A DNA stretch of 64,000 nucleotides from Corynebacterium jeikeium (GCF_000738175.1 NZ_JFCH01000027.1:103767-167766), one strand, 5' to 3'. Shown: positions 28,447 through 37,793, counted from the first letter of the stretch. Translations and numbers: made by a program. The notes: a model not told the origin generated them from the letters alone.

Positions 28447-28485
28447 GAAATCCCCGCGCCCAATCTGAAGGGTGCGGGGATTCTT
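28447..28485. terminator. Terminator between O-methyltransferase gene and glgC
   Basis: GAAATCCCCGCGCCC (28447-28461) pairs with GGGTGCGGGGATTCTT (28470-28485) with one G-T wobble and an 8-nt loop. The two genes converge here. Confidence 0.85.
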
Positions 28486-28542
28486 CCCGGTACAGTTCTT
28501 CCAGGTGCGGTTCGCTTTTTACGACCGCGTTAGAAAACAGCG

Positions 28543-29760
28543 CTAGACGACCACGTTCTTGCCGATGCAGACCACGCCGCCCTTGGAAATGGTGAAGCGA
28601 TCTTGATCCCGAGCGCGGTCCACGCCGATAATCTCGCCTGCGGAAACCTGAACGTTCTTGTCGATGATCGCGTGGCGCACGACTGCTCCACGGCCGATGC
28701 GTACGCCCGGCATGATCACGCAGCCTTCGACAGAGGCGCCCTCTTCCACAATCACGTTCTCGCTCAGAACGGAGTTACGCACTGTGCCGGCGGAAATAAT
28801 GCAACCCGCCGAAACCATCGAGGACTGAGCAATGCCGCCCTTGACGAATTTCGCGGGCGGGAGGTTACCCGTCTCCGCGGTGTGGATCGGCCACTGCTGG
28901 TTGTACAGGTTAAACACCGGGTGCACGCTGATCAGGTCCATGTGAGCCTCGTAGAACGCATCAACGGTACCCACATCGCGCCAATAGCCCTTGTCGCGCT
29001 CAGTCTCACCCGGCACGTAGTTGTGGGAGAAGTCGTAGACGTATGCCTCCCCGCGGTCGACCAGGCGCGGGATGATGTCGCCGCCCATGTCGTGGTTGGA
29101 GTTCTCGTCCTCGGAGTCCTCCTTCAGCGTGTCGATCAGCGTCTGTGCGGTGAAGACGTAGTTACCCATGGAGGCAAAGGAGACCTCTGGGTCGTCCGGC
29201 ACGCTCGGCGGCTCCGCAGGCTTCTCCAGGAACTGCTCGATCTTGTTGTTATCGTCCGCCTGGATTACGCCGAACGCCGTTGCTTCGTGACGCGGAACGC
29301 GCAGACCAGCGACGGTCACTCCAGCGCCGCTGTTGATGTGCTCCTGCACCATCTGCTCCGGGTCCATGCGGTAGACGTGATCCGCACCGAACACGATGAT
29401 GTAATCCGGCTGCTCGTCGTACACCAGGTTGAGGGACTGCAGAATTGCGTCCGCAGAACCGGTGAACCAGCGCTTGCCGAGTCGCTGCTGTGCCGGGACC
29501 GGGGTGATGTATTGGCCGGTCAGGCCGGACAGCTGCCACGACTGGGAGATGTGGCGGTCAAGGGAGTGCGACTTGTACTGAGTCAACACGCAGATCTTGT
29601 AGTAACCGGCGTTGACCAGGTTAGATAGCACGAAGTCGATCAGGCGATAGTTACCGCCGAAGGGAACGGCGGGCTTAGCGCGGTCAGCGGTGAAAGGGTA
29701 AAGGCGCTTCCCCTCGCCACCGGCAAGGACAATGGACAGGACGTTTGATCTGCTCTTCAC
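28543..29760 (-). CDS. glgC: Glucose-1-phosphate adenylyltransferase
   Basis: A 405-residue ADP-glucose pyrophosphorylase making ADP-glucose from ATP and glucose-1-phosphate, the first step of bacterial glycogen synthesis. The N-terminus has [14 protein letters not shown] and [20 protein letters not shown], the nucleotide-binding and allosteric signatures; the C-terminus is a left-handed beta-helix (hexapeptide-like repeats [16 protein letters not shown]). I use GTG 29760 (405 residues, the usual size in the genus); a TTG three codons earlier is possible. The gene is divergent from glgA. Confidence 0.95.
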   Translation of the reverse strand: MKSRSNVLSIVLAGGEGKRLYPFTADRAKPAVPFGGNYRLIDFVLSNLVNAGYYKICVLTQYKSHSLDRHISQSWQLSGLTGQYITPVPAQQRLGKRWFTGSADAILQSLNLVYDEQPDYIIVFGADHVYRMDPEQMVQEHINSGAGVTVAGLRVPRHEATAFGVIQADDNNKIEQFLEKPAEPPSVPDDPEVSFASMGNYVFTAQTLIDTLKEDSEDENSNHDMGGDIIPRLVDRGEAYVYDFSHNYVPGETERDKGYWRDVGTVDAFYEAHMDLISVHPVFNLYNQQWPIHTAETGNLPPAKFVKGGIAQSSMVSAGCIISAGTVRNSVLSENVIVEEGASVEGCVIMPGVRIGRGAVVRHAIIDKNVQVSAGEIIGVDRARDQDRFTISKGGVVCIGKNVVV

Positions 29761-29894
29761 ACTTTCCAACCTAGCGACACAGCTTTACTTTTGCTTGCCA
29801 AGCAGCCAATCGGGTAACCACCCGGTGCCCCCTAATTAGTCACCCGTGATGAGCAGCCCATTTGCTTGCCAGGACACGCAGCGCCCCGCGCGGT

Positions 29895-29900
29895 TAATCT
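29895..29900 (+). promoter_or_regulatory. -10 element for glgA, leaderless
   Basis: TAATCT ends 6 nt before ATG 29907. The GGAGG at 29901-29905 is too close to that ATG to act as its ribosome site, which supports a leaderless start or initiation at the ATG 12 nt later. Confidence 0.5.
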
Positions 29901-29906
29901 GGAGGC

Positions 29907-31091
29907 ATGCGTATCGCCATGCTGACAAAGGAATATCCCCCAGAGATCTACGGTGGTGCCGGCGTGCACGTCACCGAGTTGGTTCGTTACATGCGGAAGC
30001 TCGAGCACGTGGACGTGCACTGCATGGGCGGGCCGCGCGAGGAGCAGGATGTCTACGTCCACGGCGTAGATCCAGAGCTCAGCGAGGCCAACGGTTCCAT
30101 CAAGACCCTTTCCACAGGGCTGCGCATGGCGAACTCTCTGGGCGACGCCGAGGTTGTCCACTCCCACACCTGGTACACCGGCCTGGGAGGCCATGTAGGC
30201 GGCCTGCTGAACGGCATCCCTCACGTGGCCACTGCTCACTCCCTGGAGCCGCACCGACCGTGGAAGCGCGAGCAGCTCGGCGGCGGATACGACGTCTCCT
30301 CCTGGTCGGAGAAGAACGCGATGGAGAACGCGGATGCCGTCATCGCCGTGTCCGCGAAGATGAAGGAATCCATTCTCGACGCATACCCGGCCATCGATCC
30401 GGATCGCATCCACGTCGTGCTCAACGGCATTGACTCCGAGCTGTGGCAACCCCGCCCAACCTTCGAAGCGGCCGTGGAGGCTGGCAATCGATCCGTACTC
30501 ACGGAACTGGGCGTCGACCCCAATCGCCCCATCGTCTCCTTCGTCGGACGCATCACGCGACAAAAGGGCGTGCCCCACCTGCTCAAGGCGGTCGCGCACC
30601 TCGACCCAGAGATCCAGGTTGTGCTGTGCGCCGGCGCGCCGGATACCCCGGAAATCGAGGCCGAGGTCACCGCGCTTGTTGAGCAGCTGCAGGCAGAGCG
30701 CGACGGCGTGTACTGGGTGAAGGAAATGATGGACAAGCCGAACCTGCAGGAGATTCTGTCGGCCTCCGATGCGTTCCTGTGCCCTTCCATCTACGAGCCG
30801 CTGGGCATCGTTAACCTGGAGGCCATGGCGTGTGGCACGGCCGTTGTGGCCTCTGACGTGGGCGGCATTCCTGAGGTTGTCGTAGATGGAGAAACTGGCA
30901 CCCTGGTTCACTACGACGAGAACGACGCCGAGACATTTGAGCGTGGCTTGGCCGAAGCGACGAATGCGCTCGTGGCGGATCAGCAGAAGGTGCGAGCCTT
31001 CGGCGAGGCCGGTCGCCAGCGCGCGGTAACGACCTTCAGTTGGGCCACCATCGCCGAGCAGACCGTGGACGTTTACAGGTCTCTGCTTTAA
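29907..31091 (+). CDS. glgA: Glycogen synthase, GT4 family (GlgA/GlgM type)
   Basis: A 394-residue GT-B glycosyltransferase of family GT4. The N-terminus MRIAMLTKEYPPEIYGGAGVH carries the nucleotide-sugar acceptor loop; the C-terminal half has the EX7E motif in EPLGIVNLE (about 298-306) and FVGRITRQKGVPHLL. It uses ADP-glucose from the divergently encoded GlgC to elongate alpha-1,4-glucan; the mycobacterial homologue also makes maltose-1-phosphate, and sequence alone does not separate these roles. Confidence 0.93.
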   Translation: MRIAMLTKEYPPEIYGGAGVHVTELVRYMRKLEHVDVHCMGGPREEQDVYVHGVDPELSEANGSIKTLSTGLRMANSLGDAEVVHSHTWYTGLGGHVGGLLNGIPHVATAHSLEPHRPWKREQLGGGYDVSSWSEKNAMENADAVIAVSAKMKESILDAYPAIDPDRIHVVLNGIDSELWQPRPTFEAAVEAGNRSVLTELGVDPNRPIVSFVGRITRQKGVPHLLKAVAHLDPEIQVVLCAGAPDTPEIEAEVTALVEQLQAERDGVYWVKEMMDKPNLQEILSASDAFLCPSIYEPLGIVNLEAMACGTAVVASDVGGIPEVVVDGETGTLVHYDENDAETFERGLAEATNALVADQQKVRAFGEAGRQRAVTTFSWATIAEQTVDVYRSLL

Positions 31092-31106
31092 ACAGAATCC
31101 GCTGGT

Positions 31107-32687
31107 ATGAATGGGAGCATGCACTCTTCCTCCCATAAGCACCGCCCGGAACTGCACGTCACCGCAGAAACGGGGGTGCTGGAAGCCCCCGCAGGCGCCG
31201 TCTTCACAGGCCACGCCCTGCATGTTTTCCACCAGTTCCGCCCCCGCGCTGCCGAGGGGTCGCGCTGGGCACACCAGGTGGCCTCGGAGGCGACGTACGA
31301 CTGGGACATCTGCGACGACGTCGTAGTTCCGAACCAGGGACTTCCCGCGCCAGATGGTGCTGCTCAAGATGCCGGCAACAATGTCTCCAACAGCGCCGAG
31401 GTGGACGTCCTCGCCGGCGCGGCGGTTCCGATGGGGCTGGGAGCTGAGCTGTTCTTCGTCACCACCCGCGCCACGGATGAGGCATCCGCAGACCAGGCTC
31501 TGGCTGCGGACATCCCCCATGGTCAGCGTGGGCCGCGCACCTTCACCATCGAACGCGCGGAGATCCCGAACCTGATGGAGGCCACGGAGGTTTCGGACGA
31601 TCCGAGCCTGCCGGACCCCCACGTCCGCCGCCTGGGCCCCATCGACATCGACGATTCTGCCTTCCCCGTAGAAAACCTGGTGACCCCCAGCGTTATTCGC
31701 CACGAGGATCCCGCCAACCCGGACGAGGAATGGCTGATGGTCGCACTCTCCCTCAACGGCGACAAGGATGCGCAGATCGTCGTCCTACGCTCCGCCGACC
31801 GCCAGCACTGGCGCGTTCTGGGGCCCATCGAGCTGCCGGCCGAGGCCGCCCTGCGCCCCGGCCGCCCGTTCGCGCCGCGCATTGTTTCTATGGTGGACGC
31901 CGAATCTTCCGTTCGCCGCGATGTCCTGTTCGTGACCTTCCCCGGCGACGCTGGGGAATCCGATGAGGTCGCGGGGTACATCGTCGGCAACCTCAGTGGC
32001 ACGTCGTTCAGCCTGACCAGCCCCTACACCGTCATCGACTTTGGCCACGACTTCACGCGCCCCCGCGTGATTGACCACACCACTCCGGTAATGTTCGGCC
32101 TGGTGGGCGCCCACCCTTCGCTGGAGGGGCAGTGGGCGAACTGCCTGTCAGCACCGCGATACCTCACGCTGGTGGACGGCGAACTTTTCCAGGACATCGT
32201 CGGCGCCCCAACCGCCGTGCGCACATTCTCGGACTACGCATTCCTCTGGACCGCTCAGCTGGACGCCACCCAGGGCAGTGTCGACGTCGACGTGACGGAC
32301 GATTCCGGGCAGGTCATCGCAACCATCAGCTACACCGACGACTCCGTCTCCATCACCCGCCTGGGCGTGGACACGCGCACCGCTCCGTTGAAGGATGCGG
32401 ATTCGGATACGCTGACGATCTTCCTCGACGGCCCGGTGTGTGAGATTTTCGCCGACGGCGGCGCCGTGACGCTGACCAGCGCTATTCCGGCGCACTCGCA
32501 GATCTCCGACATCGACGTGCGCGCTACAGGTGGAGCAAAGATCATCTCGTCCATGCAGACCGCCGGCCGGCACCTCATGCGTATGCAGGCTGGCCTGACC
32601 TCTCCGGAAGAGCAGGAGCGTTACATGGCTGAGGCCCTCATCGCGGACCGCGACGTGGCCGAGGGGATCCTCGACGAGGAGGACTAG
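31107..32687 (+). CDS. GH32-like protein with degenerate catalytic motifs
   Basis: A 526-residue protein whose layout follows glycoside hydrolase family 32 (levanase/invertase): HALHVFHQFRPRAAEG near residue 40, DFGHDFTRPRV and SAPRYLTLVDGELFQ (about 310-360), and the C-terminal beta-sandwich strand LDGPVCEIFADGGAVTLTS. The three GH32 catalytic motifs look lost: WMNDPNG is replaced by LEAPAGAVF, RDP by TPS (VTPSVIRHEDP) and EC by AP (RPFAPRI). It is thus probably a non-catalytic glucan- or sugar-binding relative. No signal peptide is seen. It follows glgA by 15 bp, suggesting a glycogen link. The start may instead be ATG 31119. Confidence 0.72.
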   Translation: MNGSMHSSSHKHRPELHVTAETGVLEAPAGAVFTGHALHVFHQFRPRAAEGSRWAHQVASEATYDWDICDDVVVPNQGLPAPDGAAQDAGNNVSNSAEVDVLAGAAVPMGLGAELFFVTTRATDEASADQALAADIPHGQRGPRTFTIERAEIPNLMEATEVSDDPSLPDPHVRRLGPIDIDDSAFPVENLVTPSVIRHEDPANPDEEWLMVALSLNGDKDAQIVVLRSADRQHWRVLGPIELPAEAALRPGRPFAPRIVSMVDAESSVRRDVLFVTFPGDAGESDEVAGYIVGNLSGTSFSLTSPYTVIDFGHDFTRPRVIDHTTPVMFGLVGAHPSLEGQWANCLSAPRYLTLVDGELFQDIVGAPTAVRTFSDYAFLWTAQLDATQGSVDVDVTDDSGQVIATISYTDDSVSITRLGVDTRTAPLKDADSDTLTIFLDGPVCEIFADGGAVTLTSAIPAHSQISDIDVRATGGAKIISSMQTAGRHLMRMQAGLTSPEEQERYMAEALIADRDVAEGILDEED

Positions 32688-32719
32688 CGACCGCTCGCTA
32701 GCGCGAGGCTAGCGCGGCT

Positions 32720-33595
32720 CTAGCGGTTAGCTTTCGCCAGGCGCGTGATGGCTGCGCGAGCCGTGACCTCCATGGTCTCCGGCAGCGCGGCGATACGCTC
32801 CTGCAAGACGTCCGGGTGGATGTGGCGCGCCGAGGGGCTCATGCCGATCTGCGCGGCAATGGAAGCCTGATCCAGTTGCATCGGGAACTCGATGTGCTCC
32901 GGATCCCCCACCGGCACCAGGTGGCCGGATGCCTGGTTGATCATCCGCTCCACCTTGCCTTCCTCCACATCCAGAATTCCCAGCGGCTCACGCAGCTCAC
33001 CCAGGTGACCGACTTCCGCGGTCAGGACAACCACCTGTCCCTCCGGCGTAAGGATGCGGGCGAACTCTGCCGCATTACGCGGTGCGAAGACAACCATGAT
33101 GGCGTCAACACTTTCCGAAAGAATCGGTAGGCGCGACCAAGCGTCGGCCACAACGGCCCCCACCCGAGAGTGCGACGTGGCCAGGCGCTTCGCCGCTGCA
33201 GTAGACACATCGATGCCTACGCCGCGGGAGCGCTCAATCGTGTCGAGGGTGTGCGCTAGGTAGTAACCCGTACCAGCGCCGATCTCCACGATGGACGGGG
33301 CGTGCTCGGCAGCAACGTTGCCGTCATCCAGCACATTCTCAACGTTGGCGGTCACGGCCTCCACGAAGGGGGCGAAATGCCCGCCGGACAGGAAGGTCTC
33401 GCGAGCGTCAATCATCGACGCATCGTCGCCCGAGTAACGCAGGCCGGAGCCTCCCGCCAGAGTCACGTACCCCTGCCGCGCGACGTCATAGCTGTGGCCG
33501 GATTCGGAAACCAGAGTGCGCCACTCGTCATCACCGGCGCTCAAGCGCGAACCGTCTACGGGATCGGCAAGGAGGTCAATGACATCTGCAAGCAC
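32720..33595 (-). CDS. RlmA-like 23S rRNA (guanine-N1) methyltransferase
   Basis: A 291-residue class I methyltransferase. The SAM site reads VEIGAGTGYYLAHTL, followed by VGIDVSTAAAKRLA and the family motif VFAPRNAAEFARIL. The N-terminus HSYDVARQGYVTLA matches the RlmA entry segment, and DARETFLSGGHFAPF the following helix. The four cysteines of the RlmA zinc ribbon are absent: the first lies in a DPVDGSRL context and the last pair in SESGHSYD. It probably methylates guanine 745/748 of 23S rRNA, which in RlmAII affects macrolide binding. It converges with the GH32-like gene. Confidence 0.82.
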   Translation of the reverse strand: MLADVIDLLADPVDGSRLSAGDDEWRTLVSESGHSYDVARQGYVTLAGGSGLRYSGDDASMIDARETFLSGGHFAPFVEAVTANVENVLDDGNVAAEHAPSIVEIGAGTGYYLAHTLDTIERSRGVGIDVSTAAAKRLATSHSRVGAVVADAWSRLPILSESVDAIMVVFAPRNAAEFARILTPEGQVVVLTAEVGHLGELREPLGILDVEEGKVERMINQASGHLVPVGDPEHIEFPMQLDQASIAAQIGMSPSARHIHPDVLQERIAALPETMEVTARAAITRLAKANR

Positions 33596-33627
33596 GAACA
33601 GATTCCTTCCTAAAAAATTTTGCGAGT

Positions 33628-33720
33628 CTCCCGCGGGCGGGAGCTAATAAACGACCACCCCATCGTAAACCGTCCACCGCCCGAAATGTATATCGGGCAG
33701 GCGTGTAGCCGCGGGTGGTC
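33628..33720 (-). terminator. Structured region after pepA
   Basis: Three nested or serial inverted repeats follow the pepA stop: GACCACCC/GGGTGGTC (outer), GCCCG/CGGGC around an AT-rich loop, and CTCCCGCGGGCGGGAG at 33628-33643. For the reverse transcript the last is followed a few bases later by AAAATTTTTT, so it may act as a terminator, though the spacing is imperfect. Confidence 0.45.
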
Positions 33721-35198
33721 TAGTGCATCAACCACTGCACCAGCGTGCGCGCGCCGAAGCCCGTACCCACCGGTGTGACTTCGTCGTAGGTGGATTCCGC
33801 GCGCCCCGGGCCGGCGATATCCAGGTGGATCAGCGGTACGCCACGGGTGAAACGGCGCAGGAACATTGCCGCGGTGGTCGCACCCGGCCCCTTCGGGGTC
33901 TGGCGCACGTCGGCGATCTTGGAGGTTACGTTTTCCTCCAGGTAGTCCTGCATCGGCATCGGCCACCAGCGCTCGCCTACGATAGCGCCGCGACGGGCGA
34001 GCTTGACGCCCGCACCCCAGTTATCGGAGAACACAGCACCGGTGCGCAGGCCCAGCGCCACCTTGGCGGCCCCCGTCAGCGTCGCTACGGTCACCACGGC
34101 GGCGGGCTTGTACTTCTTCGCTCCATAGCTCACCGCATCGGCCAGGATCATGCGCCCCTCGGCATCGGTGTTCGTCACTTCGGAGGTCAGCCCGCCGTAG
34201 TGTTCCACCACATCGCCGGGGCGGTAAGACTTTCCATCGATCATGTTCTCCGCCGTCGGAATCAGTGCCACAACCTTGCGCGGCACCTGCTGCTCGGCCA
34301 AAGCACGGAAGGCGGCGATAACACTGGCCCCGCCGGTCATATCGGTACGCATGGTGTCCATGCCCGCAGCCGGCTTCACGCTGATGCCGCCCGTATCGAA
34401 GGTCACGCCTTTGCCCACCAGCACAGCAGTGCGACGGCGACGGCGCTGATCCACCTTCTCCGGGTCCCACACCAGCTCGATCAGCATCGGTGGTCGGGAG
34501 GAACCCCCGCCGACGGCCAAAATGCCACCGAAGCCCTTATCCTTGAGCCATCCCGCGTCGCGCAGGCGCACCTTCACGCCGTCCAGGTCCTCCACGGCCT
34601 TCTTGGCCCGGGTGGCCAGCCACTCCGGGGACTTCACATTGGCAGGCGCATTCGCCAGATCGCGGGACAGGCAGGTCGCCCTTCCCAAGGCCTTGCCCTC
34701 CTTCACCGCGGCCACATAGTCAGCAGTGTCAAAGCCGTTGAATTCGTAGCCTTCCGGCAGCACGATATGAACATCGCGCACACGGGCGGGCTTGCGCTTA
34801 TTGGTGGTGACGAAGCTGTGGTTGCCGACGATCAAACCGATGACCAGGGAGCGGACGTTGGCGGGGGTGAACTCCTCCGGCAGGTGCACCTGCACAATGT
34901 GCTTCTTCGCGCGCACGGGGTGGCCGTCGACGACCTTGCCGATGCGGCGCACTAGCCGGGCGCCAGCGCCCCGCCAGCCGTCTTCCAGGAACTCTTGGCC
35001 GTCGCTGAGGTCCAGCGGGCGGCTCGGCTCGGTCGGCACCCATGCCACAAACTGGCCGGCGGCATCCAGCTCAACCTCGCCCGGGGCGTTCGCGCCAGGC
35101 GCAACCTTCACCTGGGTTTCAATGATCTCGGAGCCCTCCGCGCGCGGGCCGATCGTCACACGGGTCACTTTCTGGGGAATGCTTGGGATCGGTGCCAT
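33720..35198 (-). CDS. pepA: Leucyl aminopeptidase, M17 family
   Basis: A 492-residue cytosolic aminopeptidase with two metal ions. The catalytic C-terminal domain has GKGVTFDTGGISVKP (metal and Lys ligands), MRTDMTGGA and the M17 signature NTDAEGRMILADA. The N-terminal third is the variable macro-like domain. It removes N-terminal residues from peptides; a role in glutathione-like or mycothiol-conjugate turnover is possible. The ribosome site AGGAG lies in the last codons of the DivIVA-like gene, 3 bp upstream, so the two are cotranscribed. Confidence 0.95.
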   Translation of the reverse strand: MAPIPSIPQKVTRVTIGPRAEGSEIIETQVKVAPGANAPGEVELDAAGQFVAWVPTEPSRPLDLSDGQEFLEDGWRGAGARLVRRIGKVVDGHPVRAKKHIVQVHLPEEFTPANVRSLVIGLIVGNHSFVTTNKRKPARVRDVHIVLPEGYEFNGFDTADYVAAVKEGKALGRATCLSRDLANAPANVKSPEWLATRAKKAVEDLDGVKVRLRDAGWLKDKGFGGILAVGGGSSRPPMLIELVWDPEKVDQRRRRRTAVLVGKGVTFDTGGISVKPAAGMDTMRTDMTGGASVIAAFRALAEQQVPRKVVALIPTAENMIDGKSYRPGDVVEHYGGLTSEVTNTDAEGRMILADAVSYGAKKYKPAAVVTVATLTGAAKVALGLRTGAVFSDNWGAGVKLARRGAIVGERWWPMPMQDYLEENVTSKIADVRQTPKGPGATTAAMFLRRFTRGVPLIHLDIAGPGRAESTYDEVTPVGTGFGARTLVQWLMH

Positions 35199-35201
35199 TG
35201 C

Positions 35202-35597
35202 TTAACGCTCCTGTTCACGAGGGTCTGCGACGTCGGTTTCGACGGTGTTTGTTTCAGTGGTTTCTGTATCCGCAGCGTGGGCTTCTGCAGCGTGGTCTTC
35301 TACATCGTTGGTCACGCTATCTACTTGCTGCTCCAGCTCCTTGATGCGCCCGGCGAGGCGGTCGATGTAAAAGTCCACTTCAGCTTGGTTGTAACCGCGA
35401 ATCTCCAGGGAGAATCCGATGTCCCGGATCCCCTCGGCGGTCAGCCGGCTGCTCTCGAGATTCTCCCAGTGCTGTAGCTTTGCGTTCCCCGCGGTCACGG
35501 GCGGCAGCGCCTCACCGCGGCCGAACACAGTACCGAGTAGATAAACCAGGAGCGCGCCGACTAGGAACGCTCCGACGAGAGACAACAACCAAAACAT
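35202..35597 (-). CDS. DivIVA-domain membrane protein
   Basis: A 131-residue protein with one N-terminal membrane helix (about 1-24), a DivIVA-like segment (IRDIGFSLEIRGYNQAEVD then YIDRLAGRIKELEQQVDSV, a coiled coil) and an acidic Thr/Glu-rich tail. DivIVA-domain proteins recognise curved membrane or polar growth sites, and corynebacteria grow from poles. It is too short to be the polar organiser itself and may be an accessory. It directly precedes pepA with a 3-bp gap. Confidence 0.8.
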   Translation of the reverse strand: MFWLLSLVGAFLVGALLVYLLGTVFGRGEALPPVTAGNAKLQHWENLESSRLTAEGIRDIGFSLEIRGYNQAEVDFYIDRLAGRIKELEQQVDSVTNDVEDHAAEAHAADTETTETNTVETDVADPREQER

Positions 35598-35647
35598 ACC
35601 TATTAATCTACCGCCTCACGGGCTCGTTTCGGCGGCTTGTAGGGGGT

Positions 35648-36541
35648 CTACTTGGTTCCTAGCCCCTTCGTCGGCTTCCCCGTCGCCCCCTCCGCCAGCT
35701 CCGCCTCGTCGCCGAAGCGCTCCAGTTCTGCATCAATCCGCTCTTGCTCCAGCGCCAGCTCCTCCTGGCGGATCTTCAACTTCCGCACGTGGCTATCGTG
35801 TGCGTCCACGCAGATCTGCACAGCCTCAGCCGGGTCGTCAGTGACGTGGAACAGGTCCACGTCCTCCGGGGAGATCATGCCTTCCTCGACCAGTCGATCG
35901 TGGATCCAGTCGACCAGCCCTCCCCAGAACTCTTTGCCGATCAGGATTATCGGGAATCTGCGGATCTTTTCCGTCTGCACCATCACTAGTGCTTCGAATA
36001 GCTCATCCAGGGTGCCGTAGCCGCCGGGCAGGCAGATGAATGCCTGCGAGTACTTCAGGAACATGGTCTTGCGCACGAAGAAGTAGCGGAAGTTCAGCCC
36101 CAGATCCACCCACTGGTTCATGCCTTGTTCCATGGGCAGCTCGATGCCCAGCCCAATGGACATGCCACCGGACTCCTGCGCGCCACGGTTCGGGGCTTCC
36201 ATCAGCCCCGGCCCGCCGCCGGTGATCGTCGCGTAGCCGGCTTCGTGGATCAGCCGCCCCAGTTCCAGCCCCTTCTCGTAGTACTCGTGGCCGGGCTTCA
36301 CCCGCGCGGAACCGAATACAGTGATCGCCTTCGGGATTTTCGCCAGCGCGCCGAACCCATCGACGAATTCGGACTGGATGCGCATCACGCGCCACGGGTC
36401 AGTGTGCAACCAATCAATGCTGGCCTGCTCCCCCAGCAGGCGCTGGTCCGTAGTGGACTTCTGCTTCTGGCTGTGCTTCTTGCCGCGCAGCAGCATCGGT
36501 CCACGAAGCCGGAAGTCTCGGTTGTTCTCGCTGGTAGTCAT
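35648..36541 (-). CDS. LOG-family Rossmann protein (TIGR00730 type)
   Basis: A 297-residue protein of the lysine-decarboxylase-like LOG family. The core has ITVFGSARV, GGGPGLMEAPNRGA and the signature PGGYGTLDE, which bind the nucleotide phosphoribosyl group. Such enzymes cleave nucleoside 5'-monophosphates, releasing base and ribose-5-phosphate (cytokinin activation in plants). An extra N-terminal region of about 70 residues and a coiled C-terminal tail (about 255-290) are additions. Mycobacteria carry the homologue near dapE, as here. Confidence 0.88.
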   Translation of the reverse strand: MTTSENNRDFRLRGPMLLRGKKHSQKQKSTTDQRLLGEQASIDWLHTDPWRVMRIQSEFVDGFGALAKIPKAITVFGSARVKPGHEYYEKGLELGRLIHEAGYATITGGGPGLMEAPNRGAQESGGMSIGLGIELPMEQGMNQWVDLGLNFRYFFVRKTMFLKYSQAFICLPGGYGTLDELFEALVMVQTEKIRRFPIILIGKEFWGGLVDWIHDRLVEEGMISPEDVDLFHVTDDPAEAVQICVDAHDSHVRKLKIRQEELALEQERIDAELERFGDEAELAEGATGKPTKGLGTK

Positions 36542-36624
36542 GCGTAAGTGTGCCTTAAATGTCTGGTCGATCTTTATACTTCTTTATGCTTCTCACGCTA
36601 CTGGTTGCGGGCTCGTGGCGCTCG

Positions 36625-37779
36625 TCAGCGAGAGAGAAACTGAATCAACTGGCGGCTAACCTCTTCGATCTGTGCCACCGGACAGCGCTCGTCTTTCGTG
36701 TGACACAGGCCCGGGTCGCCGGGACCGAAGTTCACAGCGGGGATGCCCAGCTCGGTGAAACGGGCCACGTCGGTCCAGCCGTACTTCGGGCGCACCCGCC
36801 CTCCGGTGGCCTCCACCAGCTTCGCCGCAAAGGGTTGGTTCAAACCTGGGGCGGCTGCGGCTGCGGCGTCATCAAGAAAAACAGAAAAACCTTCGGCAGG
36901 GCTATCGGGCGTGCCGACCTGCAGCACCTCATATAGGTGCGCCAGAGCCTCGTCCACGCTGCGGTTCGGCGCGTAGCGGAAGTTGATAAAAGCCCAGGCC
37001 TCGTCGGGAATGGTGTTGGTGGCCACGCCGGACTCGGCCACGACCGCGTTGAGGCCCTCCTTGTAGGTCAGCCCGTCGATCTCCACGTCCTGCGGCTCGT
37101 AATCCGCCACACGCACCAACACACGAGCCAGATCGTGGAGTGCATTGTGGCCGAGCCAGCTGCGGGCCGAGTGCGCGCGGGCGCCCAGGGCGGTGACCTT
37201 CACGCGAATGGTTCCCTGGCAGCCAGCCTCGATTATTGCCCCGGAAGGTTCGCCCAGCAGCGCCAGGTCACCGTCCAGCAGGTCGGGGTCGGACTGCACC
37301 AGGTGGTTCAGGCCGTTGTACTTGGTGGCTACTTCCTCGCCCTCGTAGAGAACCAGCGTCAGATCACAGGCCAGATCCGGGGAGTTGGCCAGGGTGGCGA
37401 AGGCATGCGCATAGCAGGCGGCACCTGATTTCATGTCCACAGAACCGAGACCGAAGATGGTCTGCTCTCCCGTCTCCGGATCCGGCCCCAGACGCGAGGG
37501 CAGGTTATCCGCCGGCGGCACCGTATCCAGGTGGCCCGCCAGAACCACCCGATCCTGAAGGCCGCGTTGGGTGCGGGCAACCAGGGTGTTGCCCCGGCGC
37601 GTGACCTCCACGTTCTCGATGGCTCGGAGGGCCGGTTCGACAGCGTCGGCGATCTCCTGCTCGTGGTGCGACTCGCTGTAGATGTCAACAAGTTGGCGAG
37701 TCAGGGGCACCGCGCCGGCTAGAAGGTCGATGGAAGGCGCTGAAGTTTTGGAAGATTCTGAAGTTTCTGCAGTACTCAT
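36625..37779 (-). CDS. dapE: Succinyl-diaminopimelate desuccinylase
   Basis: A 384-residue M20 peptidase-like zinc enzyme. Ligand and catalytic motifs are LAGHLDTVPPAD, GSVDMKSG, YEGEEVA and the C-terminal PGDPGLCHTKDE. It removes succinate from N-succinyl-LL-diaminopimelate, giving LL-DAP for lysine and peptidoglycan. DapD and DapC, which make its substrate, are encoded at 39392 and 41370. A TAGGAT hexamer ends 8 nt before ATG, with no Shine-Dalgarno. Confidence 0.94.
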   Translation of the reverse strand: MSTAETSESSKTSAPSIDLLAGAVPLTRQLVDIYSESHHEQEIADAVEPALRAIENVEVTRRGNTLVARTQRGLQDRVVLAGHLDTVPPADNLPSRLGPDPETGEQTIFGLGSVDMKSGAACYAHAFATLANSPDLACDLTLVLYEGEEVATKYNGLNHLVQSDPDLLDGDLALLGEPSGAIIEAGCQGTIRVKVTALGARAHSARSWLGHNALHDLARVLVRVADYEPQDVEIDGLTYKEGLNAVVAESGVATNTIPDEAWAFINFRYAPNRSVDEALAHLYEVLQVGTPDSPAEGFSVFLDDAAAAAAPGLNQPFAAKLVEATGGRVRPKYGWTDVARFTELGIPAVNFGPGDPGLCHTKDERCPVAQIEEVSRQLIQFLSR

Positions 37780-37787
37780 TGCTTGCG

Positions 37788-37793
37788 ATCCTA
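37788..37793 (-). promoter_or_regulatory. -10 element for dapE, leaderless
   Basis: Reverse-strand TAGGAT ends 8 nt before the dapE ATG at 37779. Confidence 0.5.

Noticed and set aside
29832-31703. Reverse-strand open frame of over 600 codons opposite glgA
   Set aside because: Lies wholly against glgA and the GH32-like gene, low-complexity composition, no start signals.
32688-32719. Terminator between GH32-like and RlmA-like genes
   Set aside because: The CTAGCGCG-rich stretch is repetitive but gives no single stable stem and has no T tract.
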